This document shows positions 34,077 through 42,665 of a stretch of DNA of 64,000 nt, one piece after another. Made by a program: the position numbers and the translations under genes. Source of the stretch: Albidovulum sediminicola (GTDB lineage Bacteria > Pseudomonadota > Alphaproteobacteria > Rhodobacterales > Rhodobacteraceae); assembly GCF_025751575.1 (NCBI RefSeq), contig NZ_JAOWLA010000010.1, forward strand, positions 116,514-180,513. Reading direction: 5' to 3'. Position 1 is the stretch's first letter. Each line of letters begins with the position of its first letter. Below the pieces are notes generated by a model. That model had not been told where the DNA came from. It was given only the letters and a program-made list of their open reading frames with translations, and searched no databases.

Positions 34077-35342
34077 CTATCCCCCGCCGCCCAGCAGGCG
34101 CATCAGGCGGTCCTTTTCGCCCCGGTCGCCCGGATCGGAAATGGCCCGGCCCAGCGCCTCCAGCGAGGCGATGGAATGGCCCGCGCGGAAGGCGTCCACA
34201 TGCGGCAGCATCGCGCGGATGCCACGGGCCTTGGGCACGAAACCGTCCCAGCGTAGGAGAGGGTTCACCCAGACCAGACGGCGGGCGGACAGATGCAGCC
34301 GCTCCATCTCGCGACCAAGATCGGCCTCCGCGTCGCGGTCGAGGCCGTCCGAGACCAGCAGGACCACCGCCCCCTGCCCCATCACCCGGCGCGACCAGTC
34401 GCGGTTGAACGCATGCAGGCAGGACCCGATACGCGTGCCGCCCTTCCAATCCTGCGCCTCGGCCCCGGCGGCGGCCAGCGCCGCATCCACATCGCGCTCT
34501 GCGAGGTGCCGGGTGATGTTCGTCAGCCGTGTGCCGAAGGTGAAGGCATGAACCCTGGCCCAGCCCGCCCCCTTGTGGTTGGCCACTGCATGCAGGAAAT
34601 GCAGCACCATGCGGCTGTATTGCGACATCGACCCGGAGATGTCGCAAAGTACAACAAGATTGGGCCAGCGGGTCCGGCGGCGGCGCAGCGACAGGGCCGG
34701 AACCTCTCCGCCCCGGCGCAGGGCGGCGCGCATCGTCGCGCGCCAGTCGGCCAGTTGCCCGCGCGGATCGGCCTGGCTGCGGCGCGACTGGATCGGGCGC
34801 ACCGGCAGCGAAAGCCGGGCGATCATCCGCTTGGCCTCGGCGATCTCCGCGACCGACATCTGCTCGAAATCGAGCCTGCGCAGGCGCTCCCGCTCGGACT
34901 GGGTTCCGCTGGCGTCCACGTCGATCTGGATGTCATCTCCGCGGTCATCCTGCGGGGGTGGCGGGGGACGGTCGATTCCGTCCAGCAGCGCCTCGGCTGC
35001 GCGCTTTTCGGCGGCGGCGGCCAGGCGTTCGTCCTGCACGCCCTTCAGGCTGGGCAGAAGCAGGCTCATCATGTGTTCGAGGTATTGCGGATCGCGCCAG
35101 TAGAGCCGGAAGATCTGCGCGAAAACCGCCCGCTCCTCGGGGCGCGAGACGAAGGCCGCGTGCAGCACCCAGTAGAAATCGCGCCGCTCGGTGAAGCCCG
35201 CCGCCTCCACCGCGCGGATGGCATCGACGACGCGGCCCGGTCCGACCTTCAGCCCCGCCTTGCGCAGGGCGCGGGCGAAATGGGTGATGTTGTCGGCCAG
35301 CCGCCCGTTTTCGGGAATGTCGAGGAGCCGTCCTGCGGTCAT
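34077..35342 (-). CDS. coxE: CoxE, VWA-domain maturation protein
   Basis: The 421-residue protein matches CoxE: N-terminal helical region (NITHFARALRKAGLKVGPGR), a low-complexity acidic/proline linker near residues 120-150, and a C-terminal VWA domain with MIDAS CDISGSMSQYS. Family knowledge: CoxE works with the AAA ATPase CoxD to assemble the metal centre of CO dehydrogenase-type enzymes. It starts nine bases after coxD. The MIDAS motif DxSxS is intact, so metal-dependent function is likely. Confidence 0.93.
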   Translation of the reverse strand: MTAGRLLDIPENGRLADNITHFARALRKAGLKVGPGRVVDAIRAVEAAGFTERRDFYWVLHAAFVSRPEERAVFAQIFRLYWRDPQYLEHMMSLLLPSLKGVQDERLAAAAEKRAAEALLDGIDRPPPPPQDDRGDDIQIDVDASGTQSERERLRRLDFEQMSVAEIAEAKRMIARLSLPVRPIQSRRSQADPRGQLADWRATMRAALRRGGEVPALSLRRRRTRWPNLVVLCDISGSMSQYSRMVLHFLHAVANHKGAGWARVHAFTFGTRLTNITRHLAERDVDAALAAAGAEAQDWKGGTRIGSCLHAFNRDWSRRVMGQGAVVLLVSDGLDRDAEADLGREMERLHLSARRLVWVNPLLRWDGFVPKARGIRAMLPHVDAFRAGHSIASLEALGRAISDPGDRGEKDRLMRLLGGGG

Positions 35343-35351
35343 GTCCGCCCC

Positions 35352-36263
35352 CTATACGGCAGCGGCCTCGGCCCGCACCTCGTCGAGGATCTTCTTGGCG
35401 GGCGATCCGGCGATCTTCTGGATGTCGTCCTGATACTTCAGGATCGCGCCCAGCGTATCGGCGATGACCTCGGGCGAGAGCGCGATCACGTCGAGCGCGA
35501 GCAGGCACTTGGCCCAGTCGATGGTCTCGGCCACGCCGGGCTTCTTGAACAGGTCCTCGGTCCGAAGCTTCTGGACGAAGGCCACGACCTCGCGGCTCAG
35601 CCGGTCGGTGGCCTCCGGGGCGCGGGCGTGGACGATCTGCATCTCGCGCTCGAAGTTCGGGTAATCGACCCAGTGGTAGAGGCACCGCCGCTTGAGCGCG
35701 TCATGGACCTCCCGCGTGCGGTTCGAGGTCAGGATCACGATCGGCGGCTCAGGCGCCTTGATCGTGCCAAGCTCGGGGATCGTGACCTGGAAGTCCGACA
35801 GAGCCTCCAGCAGGAAGGCTTCGAAGGGTTCGTCGGTGCGGTCAAGCTCATCGATCAACAGAACCGGCGCGCCACCCGGCTGGGGGCGCATCGCGGCCAG
35901 AAGCGGGCGCTCGATCAGGTAGTCCTCGGTAAAAAGTTCCGTCCGCAGCGCGTCACGGTCGGCCCCGCCCCCCGCCTCGGCCGTGCGGATCGCGATCATC
36001 TGGGCCGCGAAGTTCCAGTCGCAGACGGCGGAGGCCGCATCGAGCCCTTCGTAACACTGAAGCCGGATCAGGCGGCGCCCGAGCGCGGCCGCGACGGCCT
36101 TGGCGATCTCGGTCTTGCCGACGCCGGCCTCGCCTTCCAGGAACAGCGGCCGGCCGAGCTTCAGCGACAGGAACACGACCGTCGCCAGCGCGCGTCCGCA
36201 GACATAGTCCTGCTCCGACAGCAGCCGTTCGACGGCCTCGATGGATTCGGGTATGCGTGTCAC
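35352..36263 (-). CDS. coxD: CoxD, MoxR-type AAA+ ATPase
   Basis: The 303-residue protein has Walker A GEAGVGKTEIAKAVA, Walker B LLIDELDRTDEPFEAFLLEAL, and ILTSNRTREVHDALKRRC as sensor region. This matches the MoxR/CoxD family. It is a cytoplasmic chaperone-like ATPase pairing with CoxE to mature the molybdenum hydroxylase. It is the first gene of the minus-strand coxD-coxE-xdhC-molybdopterin protein run, with all gaps short or overlapping, so probably one operon. Confidence 0.93.
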   Translation of the reverse strand: MTRIPESIEAVERLLSEQDYVCGRALATVVFLSLKLGRPLFLEGEAGVGKTEIAKAVAAALGRRLIRLQCYEGLDAASAVCDWNFAAQMIAIRTAEAGGGADRDALRTELFTEDYLIERPLLAAMRPQPGGAPVLLIDELDRTDEPFEAFLLEALSDFQVTIPELGTIKAPEPPIVILTSNRTREVHDALKRRCLYHWVDYPNFEREMQIVHARAPEATDRLSREVVAFVQKLRTEDLFKKPGVAETIDWAKCLLALDVIALSPEVIADTLGAILKYQDDIQKIAGSPAKKILDEVRAEAAAV

Positions 36264-36367
36264 CTTGCGCTGGCTCCCCCCTGCGGTGGCCCCATGCTGG
36301 CAGATCGGCCCGAACGGTCAAGCCTTGCCGGGCCTTTGACCTATGCGACCAAAGGACCGGTTCCGCC

Positions 36368-36619
36368 TTATTCGGCGAGGCGAAAGATCTTGTCGCGCGC
36401 CGTCTGGCCGCGCACCAGCACCAGCCGAGACTTCGCCACCCCCAACTCTTTCGCCAGAAGCTTGCGCACCGCCTCGTTGGCCTTGCCGCTTTCGGGAACG
36501 ACGGTGACATAGACGCGGATCGCGCCATCCTCGACCACGACGGCATTGCGTGAGGCGCGGGGCGTTACGCGGACCGATATCTCGGCCCCGGGCCGGGCCA
36601 TATGCGTCAGGTCGTCCAT
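36368..36619 (-). CDS. DUF167 (YggU) family protein
   Basis: The 83-residue protein shows ISVRVTPRASRNAVVVEDG and VVPESGKANEAVRKLLAKEL, the YggU/DUF167 hallmark with its conserved GKANEAV loop. Function is unknown; a structure with a mixed alpha/beta fold is known for the family. The start could also be the ATG at 36601. It lies between coxD and the divergent deacetylase-like gene. Confidence 0.88.
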   Translation of the reverse strand: MDDLTHMARPGAEISVRVTPRASRNAVVVEDGAIRVYVTVVPESGKANEAVRKLLAKELGVAKSRLVLVRGQTARDKIFRLAE

Positions 36620-36730
36620 GCGCCCTGTCTGGCACGACGGCGCCTGATTTCCAACCGGCCACGGCCTTGCCGCCCTTGCGCCGGGCGCGCGCCTTCGGTC
36701 AAACTGCGCGCGACCGAGAGGGAGCCCGCC

Positions 36731-37831
36731 ATGACCACCGCCTTCTTCACCGACGAGCGCAGCTTCTGGCATGGCGGGGGCAACTATGTGCTGACCGTTC
36801 CCGTGGGCGGGCTGGTCGAGCCGGGCGGCGGGCTGCCCGAGTCGCCCGAAACCAAGCGGCGCCTGCGCAATCTGATCGAGGTTTCGGGCCTCGCCCGCGA
36901 TCTGGCCATCCAAAGCGCCCCGGAAGCCACCCGCGAGGATCTGCTGCGGGTCCACCCGGCCAGCTATCTGGACACGTTCAAGGCCGCCTCCGACGCGGGC
37001 GGGGGCGAGTTGGGCCTGCGCACCCCCTTCGGCCCCGGCGGGTACGAGATCGCGGCGCTGTCGGCCGGGCTGGCGAAGGGGGCGCTTTTCGCCGTGCTGA
37101 AGGGCGAGGCGGAGAATGCCTATGCGCTCTCACGCCCGCCGGGCCACCACTGCCTGCCAGACTGGCCGAACGGCTTCTGCCTTCTGGCCAACATCGCCAT
37201 CGCGATCCGTGCGGCGCAGGCGGCGGGGCTTGCGCGCCGCATCGCGGTCATCGACTGGGACGTGCATCACGGCAACGGAACCGAGGCGATCTTCATCTCC
37301 GACCCCGAGGTGCTGACAATCTCGCTCCATCAGGAACACAACTATCCGCTCGACACCGGCGGGGCCGAGGTGCGGGGCGAGGGCAAGGGCCACGGCTTCA
37401 ACATCAACGTGCCGCTGCCCCCGGGCACCGGCCATGCGAGCTATCTTGAGGCGATGGAGCGGATCGTGCTGCCCGCGCTGGCGCGCTTCCGGCCAGAGGC
37501 GATCATCGTCGCCTCGGGCTATGACGCCTCGGCCATGGACCCGCTGGGGCGGATGCTGGCGACGGCGGAAACCTTCCGCCTGATGACACGCCAGGTCATG
37601 GGGGCCGCGCGCGATCTCTGCGGCGGACGGCTGGTCCTGGTGCATGAGGGCGGCTATTCCGAACTGCATGTCCCCTTCTGCGGTCACGCCGCGCTTGAGG
37701 AGATGTCGGGCAGCGCCGCCCATGCCCCCGACCCGCTGGCAGAGACCTTGCGCAAGCGCCAGCCGGGGGCGGCCTGGCAGGCCCATGTCTCGGCCCATAT
37801 CGCCGCGCTGGCGAGCTACTTCCTACCGTAG
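36731..37831 (+). CDS. Histone-deacetylase-family amidohydrolase, acetylpolyamine amidohydrolase-like
   Basis: The 366-residue protein is a class II HDAC-like hydrolase. The active site shows RPPGHHCLPDWPNGFCLLAN, IAVIDWDVHHGNGTEAIF (zinc Asp and His), and GYDASAMDPLGRM (second zinc Asp). The C-terminal VLVHEGGYSE is conserved. It has the N-terminal FFTDERSFWHGGG of bacterial acetylpolyamine/amide deacetylases. It removes acetyl groups from small molecules, perhaps acetylated polyamines; this would fit the puu-like genes at the window start, though they are 35 kb apart. It is followed by an ornithine cyclodeaminase-like gene 16 bases away. Confidence 0.9.
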   Translation: MTTAFFTDERSFWHGGGNYVLTVPVGGLVEPGGGLPESPETKRRLRNLIEVSGLARDLAIQSAPEATREDLLRVHPASYLDTFKAASDAGGGELGLRTPFGPGGYEIAALSAGLAKGALFAVLKGEAENAYALSRPPGHHCLPDWPNGFCLLANIAIAIRAAQAAGLARRIAVIDWDVHHGNGTEAIFISDPEVLTISLHQEHNYPLDTGGAEVRGEGKGHGFNINVPLPPGTGHASYLEAMERIVLPALARFRPEAIIVASGYDASAMDPLGRMLATAETFRLMTRQVMGAARDLCGGRLVLVHEGGYSELHVPFCGHAALEEMSGSAAHAPDPLAETLRKRQPGAAWQAHVSAHIAALASYFLP

Positions 37832-37847
37832 AGAGGGGGCGAAGCGG

Positions 37848-38786
37848 ATGAGCAGCACGATCCCCCATCTTGACGCCGAAACGCTGGAAAAGCTCGCCAT
37901 CTCGCCCGCCGAAGCGGTGGACAGCATCGAAGAAGCCATTCGGAACGCCGCGGCCGGAACTGTCCAGACCGCGCCCAAGGCGACGATACAGACGCCAGAC
38001 GGGCGCTACATCATGGCGACGCTCGCCGCCTCGGACGATCCCCCGGTGCTCGCGGTCAAATCGCTGGTCCTGAATCAGGAAAACGCGGCCCACGGACTGG
38101 CGCCGATCAACGCGGTGGTGACGCTTCTCGACAGCCGCACGGGGCTGCCGCTGGCAACGCTTGACGGGAACTGGGTGACGGCGGTCCGCACCGCCGCGCT
38201 AAGCGCCTGTGCGGCAAGGCGGATAGCCCTGCCCGGCGCAACCCGCGCCGCCTTCATCGGCACCGGCGTGCAGGGGCGCAGTCACCTCGCGGCCTTCGCC
38301 GCGCTCTTTGGCCTCACCGAGGTCCGCGCCTTCGGCCGGGGCGCCGAGAACACCCGCGCCTTCAACACCCTCGCCGAGAGCCTCGGCCTGCGGGCAACCA
38401 CCGCCACGACCGCGCGCGAGGCGGTCGAGGGGGCGGAGATCATCGTCAGCTCGGTCCCCCATTCGGGCGATTTCGCCCCGCGCCTCGATGCCCGGCTGTT
38501 GGCGCCTGGCGCCTTCGTCACGATGGTCGATCTTGGCCGCGCCTGGGAGCCGTCGAGCCTTGCCGCCTTCGACTGCCTCGTTATCGACGATCTGGAACAG
38601 GAACGGGTCATGCCGACCCCGCTGGCGCCAACGGACTGGGTTTCCGGCGATCTGGCCGGACTGGTGCAGGGACGCATCGCCGGGCGCCGCACGCCGCAGG
38701 ACCGCACGGCCTTCCTGTTTCGCGGCCACGCGCTTGGCGATCTTGCGCTCTCTGTGGCGATCTGGCGGCGCTACGCGGGCCGATAG
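37848..38786 (+). CDS. Ornithine cyclodeaminase / mu-crystallin family protein
   Basis: The 312-residue protein has the family pattern: substrate-binding VLAVKSLVLNQENAAHGLA and LDGNWVTAVRTAALSACAARR, and Rossmann AAFIGTGVQGRSHLAAFA. NADH-dependent. Members convert ornithine to proline, or act as ketimine reductases, alanine dehydrogenases or octopine-type enzymes, so the substrate is open. It is 16 bases downstream of the deacetylase-like gene, compatible with an operon for amine or amino-acid conversion. Confidence 0.9.
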   Translation: MSSTIPHLDAETLEKLAISPAEAVDSIEEAIRNAAAGTVQTAPKATIQTPDGRYIMATLAASDDPPVLAVKSLVLNQENAAHGLAPINAVVTLLDSRTGLPLATLDGNWVTAVRTAALSACAARRIALPGATRAAFIGTGVQGRSHLAAFAALFGLTEVRAFGRGAENTRAFNTLAESLGLRATTATTAREAVEGAEIIVSSVPHSGDFAPRLDARLLAPGAFVTMVDLGRAWEPSSLAAFDCLVIDDLEQERVMPTPLAPTDWVSGDLAGLVQGRIAGRRTPQDRTAFLFRGHALGDLALSVAIWRRYAGR

Positions 38787-38863
38787 GGCCAACCGCCGGA
38801 CATCTGCCCTTGACCCCGATCGCTGCGCGCCCGACATGAAGGCATGCGATAGAGGAGACCGAG

Positions 38864-39442
38864 ATGCCCGCCCCCAATCCCGCCGCGATGGAGTTCTTCC
38901 TGACCCGCCGCTCCCGGCCCGCCAAGATCCTGACGACCCCGGTCCCCACGCGCGAGGATCTGATGCCGATCCTGACTGCGGCGGCTCGTGTCCCTGACCA
39001 CGGGAAGCTGGAACCCTGGCGCTTCATCGTCCTGGAACGGAGCGCACTTCTGCGCCTTGCCGATGCCGCCCGCCGTCGCGGCGCCGAGATGGGGATGGAG
39101 CCGGAGCGGATCGAAAAGGGCGCCCTGCAGTTCGCGGACGCACATCTCGCGGTTGCGGTCGTGAAGGTGCCACGCGACACCGTCAAGGTGCCGGAGATCG
39201 AGCAGACGCTCTCGGCCGGGGCGGTCTGCCTGGGGCTTCTGAACGCGGCGCTGGCCTCGGGCTGGGGGGCAAGCTGGCTGACGGGCTGGCACGTTCACGA
39301 TGCGGCCTTCTGCCAGGAAGCCCTCGGTCTTGCCGCCGATGAATGGGTCGCGGGCATGATCCATATCGGGACCGAAACCAACACCCCGCCCGACCGGCCC
39401 CGCCCCGACATTGCCGCCATCACCGAATGGGTCGCGGCGTGA
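38864..39442 (+). CDS. Nitroreductase family protein
   Basis: The 192-residue flavoprotein has the nitroreductase fold: FLTRRSRPAKILTTP at the FMN site, AARVPDHGKLEPWRFIVL, and GWGASWLTGWHVHD with the C-terminal MIHIGTETNTPP. It matches the short YdjA-type nitroreductases, which use FMN and NAD(P)H. The physiological substrate is unknown. Its stop overlaps the GTG start of the EI24 gene. Confidence 0.92.
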   Translation: MPAPNPAAMEFFLTRRSRPAKILTTPVPTREDLMPILTAAARVPDHGKLEPWRFIVLERSALLRLADAARRRGAEMGMEPERIEKGALQFADAHLAVAVVKVPRDTVKVPEIEQTLSAGAVCLGLLNAALASGWGASWLTGWHVHDAAFCQEALGLAADEWVAGMIHIGTETNTPPDRPRPDIAAITEWVAA

Positions 39443-40134
39443 TCTTCACCGCCTTCCTCGATGCCCTCGGTCAGCTTGGCGACCGGCGCTTCCTGCGCGT
39501 GGTGCTTTTGGGCGTTGCGCTTTCAACTGCGCTTCTGGTGGCATTCTACGGCGGGCTGATCCTGGTGATCGACACCTTCACCCCGGACAGCTTCGCGCTT
39601 CCCTGGGTGGGGGAGATCGACGGGCTGCACACCCTGCTCGGCTGGGGGTCGTTGCTGGTCATGATCGTGCTTTCGATCTTCCTGATGGTGCCGGTCGCGG
39701 CCGCCTTTTCGGGGATCTTCCTCGACGCCGTGGCCGAGGCGGTCGAGGCGCGCCACTATCCGCACCTGCCCCCCGCGCCCAAGGTTCCGATGGGCGATGC
39801 CGTCATCGACGCCGTGAACTTCACCGGCGTGCTGATCGGGGTGAACGCGCTGGCCTTGATGCTGTGGTTCGTCGTCGGACCGTTCGCGCCCTTCGTGTTC
39901 TGGGCCCTGAACGGTTACCTGATCGGTCGGGAATACTTCCAGCTGGCAGCGATGCGCCGGATCGGGCGGCAGGCGGCGCGCCAGTTGCGCCGCGACAACC
40001 GGCTGACCATTTTGGCCGCCGGAATGCTGATGGCGGCGCCGCTCACGGTGCCGATCGTCAACCTCTTCATCCCGGTCCTGGGGGCCGCGACCTTCACCCA
40101 CATCTTCCACCGCCTGAACGGGACGCCGAACTGA
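39439..40134 (+). CDS. EI24 domain (CysZ-like) membrane protein
   Basis: The 231-residue protein starts at GTG in a GTGA overlap and has about four or five membrane helices (VVLLGVALSTALLVAFYGGL, WGSLLVMIVLSIFLMVPVAA, LIGVNALALMLWFVVG, LTILAAGMLMAAPLTVPI). It has the EI24 landmark NGYLIGREYFQLAAMRRIG. Some members are sulfate transporters (CysZ), but transport of sulfate here is inference. It is coupled to the nitroreductase gene upstream, the common alphaproteobacterial pairing. Confidence 0.88.
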   Translation: MIFTAFLDALGQLGDRRFLRVVLLGVALSTALLVAFYGGLILVIDTFTPDSFALPWVGEIDGLHTLLGWGSLLVMIVLSIFLMVPVAAAFSGIFLDAVAEAVEARHYPHLPPAPKVPMGDAVIDAVNFTGVLIGVNALALMLWFVVGPFAPFVFWALNGYLIGREYFQLAAMRRIGRQAARQLRRDNRLTILAAGMLMAAPLTVPIVNLFIPVLGAATFTHIFHRLNGTPN

Positions 40135-40161
40135 GGCTCCCCGCCTCAAAGCGCGAGTGCC

Positions 40162-40440
40162 TCAGTTCGCAGGCGGGGGCAGCCGTCCGAACCAGTCGAG
40201 GTCGTAGATCGTCACCCATCCCGACAGGATGATCCCGGCGATCGCCGACCACAGGACGATGGTGATCACCGTGGTGATCTTGGCCTTGCGGAGGATCTTC
40301 GCGTCACTGGGCGCGCTGGCGGGCGTACCCGGCGTCACCTCGCCGGATTCGGCCTGGCTGCCGGGGCGGATCTGAAGGACGATGTAAAAGACCAGAAACC
40401 AGATCACCGCAAAAAGGACGATGCCCCCCGTGATGTTCAT
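40162..40440 (-). CDS. DUF1467 family membrane protein
   Basis: The 92-residue protein has two membrane helices (GGIVLFAVIWFLVFYIVLQI and ITTVITIVLWSAIAGIILSG) flanking a Ser/Pro-rich loop, matching DUF1467. Function unknown. It overlaps the stop of the methylmalonyl-CoA epimerase gene by one base, as usual for this pair in Rhodobacterales. Confidence 0.88.
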   Translation of the reverse strand: MNITGGIVLFAVIWFLVFYIVLQIRPGSQAESGEVTPGTPASAPSDAKILRKAKITTVITIVLWSAIAGIILSGWVTIYDLDWFGRLPPPAN

Positions 40441-40844
40441 CAGACCTGCTCCAGTTCCACGAGGCAGCCGTTGAAATCCTTGGGATGCAGGAACAGGACC
40501 GGCTTGCCATGGGCGCCGATCTTGGGCTCGCCCGTCCCAAGGACGCGGGCGCCCTGGTCCTTCAGCCGGTCGCGCGCGGCCAGGATATCCTCGACCTCAT
40601 AGCAGATGTGGTGGATGCCCCCGGCGGGGTTCTTGTCGAGGAACCCCTTGATCGGAGAGTTGTCGCCCAGCGGGTAGAGCAATTCGATCTTCGTGTTCGG
40701 CAGTTCGATGAAGACGACAGTCACGCCGTGATCGGGTTCGTCCTGCGGCGCGCCGACCTTGGCGCCCAGCGTGTCGCGGTATTGCGCCGCGGCGGCCTCC
40801 AGGTCCGGAACGGCGATGGCGACATGGTTCAAACGTCCGATCAT
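40440..40844 (-). CDS. mce: Methylmalonyl-CoA epimerase
   Basis: The 134-residue glyoxalase-fold protein starts MIGRLNHVAIAVPDL and has VVFIELPNTKIELL, GGIHHICYEVED and FLHPKDFNGCLVELEQ. The metal ligands (His in NHVAIAV, Glu in IELL, His in GIHHI, Glu at VELEQ) are all present. It converts (S)- to (R)-methylmalonyl-CoA in propionyl-CoA and ethylmalonyl-CoA metabolism, a route linked to PHB-type intermediates in alphaproteobacteria. It is followed by DUF1467. Confidence 0.95.
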   Translation of the reverse strand: MIGRLNHVAIAVPDLEAAAAQYRDTLGAKVGAPQDEPDHGVTVVFIELPNTKIELLYPLGDNSPIKGFLDKNPAGGIHHICYEVEDILAARDRLKDQGARVLGTGEPKIGAHGKPVLFLHPKDFNGCLVELEQV

Positions 40845-40999
40845 GGGGATCTCCTCTGGCGCTTCGCAGTCCTTATGGGGCGCGCGGACGGCGCGCGCAA
40901 GCGTCAGGGCGCCGCATCGGGAACCCGTTTACCCGGTGTTAGCCTTGATGGTCCGACACTTCCCCCATGAGTCGTCCACATGATGGCAGGAGGAAGAGA

Positions 41000-41704
41000 A
41001 TGACAGACGGATGCGATGCCTTCCGGCCGCTCCACCGCCCCACGGCAGAGGCCCCGCTGGCCGGGCTGACGGTTCTTGTCGTGGAAGACAGCCGCTTCGC
41101 CTCCGAGGCGCTGCGCCTGATGTGCCTGCGCTCCGGCGCGCGCATCCGCCGGGCCGATTGCCTGCGCTCGGCCGAGCGGCACCTAGCGACCTATCGCCCC
41201 TCGGTCGTGATCGTCGACCCCGGCCTGCCGGACGGTTCGGGCCTCGATCTGATCCGGGGGCTGGACGCGCTGGTGCCGCGGGTTCCGGTGATCCTCGCGA
41301 CCAGTGGCGATCCGGCGGCGGAGACGCCCGCCCGTATCGCGGGGGCGCAGGGGTTTCTGCCAAAGCCGCTCCACAGCCTCGCGGCGTTCCAGTCCGCCGT
41401 GATCGAGGCCCTGCCGCTCCACGCCCGCAAGTCCCGGCGCGCGGTGCGGGAGGTGACAATCCGCCCCGACCCGCTGACGTTGCACGAAGATCTGGCGATG
41501 GCGGACCGGCAGCTTTCGATGGCCGGGGGCGGCGCGCGGCTCGACTATATCGCGCAGTTCCTGGCCGGGCTCGGCCGGGGTTCCAGCGACAGCGACCTTC
41601 TCGACGCCGCCAAGTCCCTGCGCGGTGTCCCACCAGCGGAGGCCGCGCGCCGTGTCGGCGCGGTGCGCGCGCTCGTCACCGCGCGGCTGCGCGCGGGCGC
41701 CTAG
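41000..41704 (+). CDS. Response regulator receiver protein with uncharacterised C-terminal region
   Basis: The 234-residue protein starts behind AGGAAGAG. Its receiver domain has VLVVEDSRF, phospho-acceptor D73 in VVIVDPGLPDGSGL, a threonine/serine at LATSGD and K122 in FLPKP. The ~90-residue C-terminal part (LHEDLAMADRQLSMAGGGA) is not a DNA-binding domain I recognise, so output is unknown. No kinase gene is adjacent (orphan). Its stop lies in a 17-base tandem repeat. Confidence 0.85.
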   Translation: MTDGCDAFRPLHRPTAEAPLAGLTVLVVEDSRFASEALRLMCLRSGARIRRADCLRSAERHLATYRPSVVIVDPGLPDGSGLDLIRGLDALVPRVPVILATSGDPAAETPARIAGAQGFLPKPLHSLAAFQSAVIEALPLHARKSRRAVREVTIRPDPLTLHEDLAMADRQLSMAGGGARLDYIAQFLAGLGRGSSDSDLLDAAKSLRGVPPAEAARRVGAVRALVTARLRAGA

Positions 41705-41734
41705 GCGGGGGCCAAACCTAGGCGGGGGTCAAAA
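41701..41734. repeat. 17-base imperfect tandem duplication
   Basis: CTAGGCGGGGGCCAAAC is followed directly by CTAGGCGGGGGTCAAAA (15 of 17 identical). The first copy holds the response regulator stop; the second holds the GNAT stop. It looks like a local slippage duplication of the GNAT 3' end. Confidence 0.8.
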
Positions 41735-42437
41735 GCGGATCGCGCGCGACGAGTACCGGGCGCGTCAGCGCCGCGAGCGACTGCTTCTGGCGCCCCTCGG
41801 CATCGAAATTCGAGGGGTTCAGCCAGGCTTGATAGGCCGTCCGCAAGGCGGGCCAGTCCCGGTCGATCGCAGCGAACCACGCCGTGTCGCGGTTGCGGCC
41901 CTTGATCACCGCCGCCTGGCGAAAGATGCCTTCGTAGCTGAAGCCGAAGCGCTCCGCCGCGCGGCGCGATGCCAGGTTCTGGGCGTTGCACTTCCATTCG
42001 TAACGCCGGTAGCCCGCCTCGAAGACCCACGCCATCATCAGGAACATTGCCTCGGTCGCGGCGCGTGTGCGTTGCAGCGCAGGTGAAAACAGGATGTGCC
42101 CGACCTCGATGGAGCCCGCCTCGGGCGTGATGCGCAGCCAGCTTGCGACACCTTCGGCCCGCCCGGTGTCGAGGTTGCGGATCGCGTAGAACCAGGGGTC
42201 CGGTTTGGCGGCCATGCCCGCAACCCAATCGCCATAGGCCGCTGAAGAGGCAAAGGGGCCATAGGGCATGTAGTCCCAGACTGCATCGGTCGCACGCGCC
42301 GCAGCGTCAAGCTCCTCCGCATGCGCGACCGTCAGGCGTTCGAGCCGGGCATGGCGCCCCTCAAGCACCGCAGACCCTGGCCAGACCGGCGGGCGCCAGC
42401 CCTGCACACGCTCACCGATATCGCGCACCTCTGCCAT
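41718..42437 (-). CDS. GNAT family acetyltransferase (RimJ/RimL type)
   Basis: The 239-residue protein has the RimJ/L pattern: HARLERLTVAHAEELDAAAR, WFYAIRNLDTGRAEGVASWL, IEVGHILFSPALQRTRAATEA and KCNAQNLASRRAAERFGFSYEG. It uses acetyl-CoA to acetylate a protein N-terminus or small molecule; substrate unknown. It converges on the response regulator gene. Confidence 0.9.
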   Translation of the reverse strand: MAEVRDIGERVQGWRPPVWPGSAVLEGRHARLERLTVAHAEELDAAARATDAVWDYMPYGPFASSAAYGDWVAGMAAKPDPWFYAIRNLDTGRAEGVASWLRITPEAGSIEVGHILFSPALQRTRAATEAMFLMMAWVFEAGYRRYEWKCNAQNLASRRAAERFGFSYEGIFRQAAVIKGRNRDTAWFAAIDRDWPALRTAYQAWLNPSNFDAEGRQKQSLAALTRPVLVARDPLLTPA

Positions 42438-42535
42438 CTTCGCCCCTTTCCCGAACCATTCGGATCAGATTCCTGCCGCATTTCTGGGGGATTGTCCGTC
42501 CTTACACAAGGGAGCCACGGGGCCGGGGTGAAGGG

Positions 42536-42652
42536 ATGAAGCAGCGCGTGCTTGAGATCGTGGAAAAGCCGGCGGTCGGTTGGGCCTTCTTCGCGGTCTG
42601 CGCGGGAACGCTTGCCTTCTCCGTTCTTGCAACGGCGGCTTCGGCCTTCTGA
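42536..42652 (+). CDS. Putative 38-residue single-helix membrane peptide
   Basis: The frame MKQRVLEIVEKPAVGWAFFA continues with VCAGTLAFSVLATAASAF, one hydrophobic helix after a charged start, consistent with a small inner-membrane protein. GAAGGG precedes the ATG closely. Nothing else occupies the gap between the GNAT gene and the next small gene. I do not recognise the family. Confidence 0.45.
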   Translation: MKQRVLEIVEKPAVGWAFFAVCAGTLAFSVLATAASAF

Positions 42653-42665
42653 CATCACGCACGGG

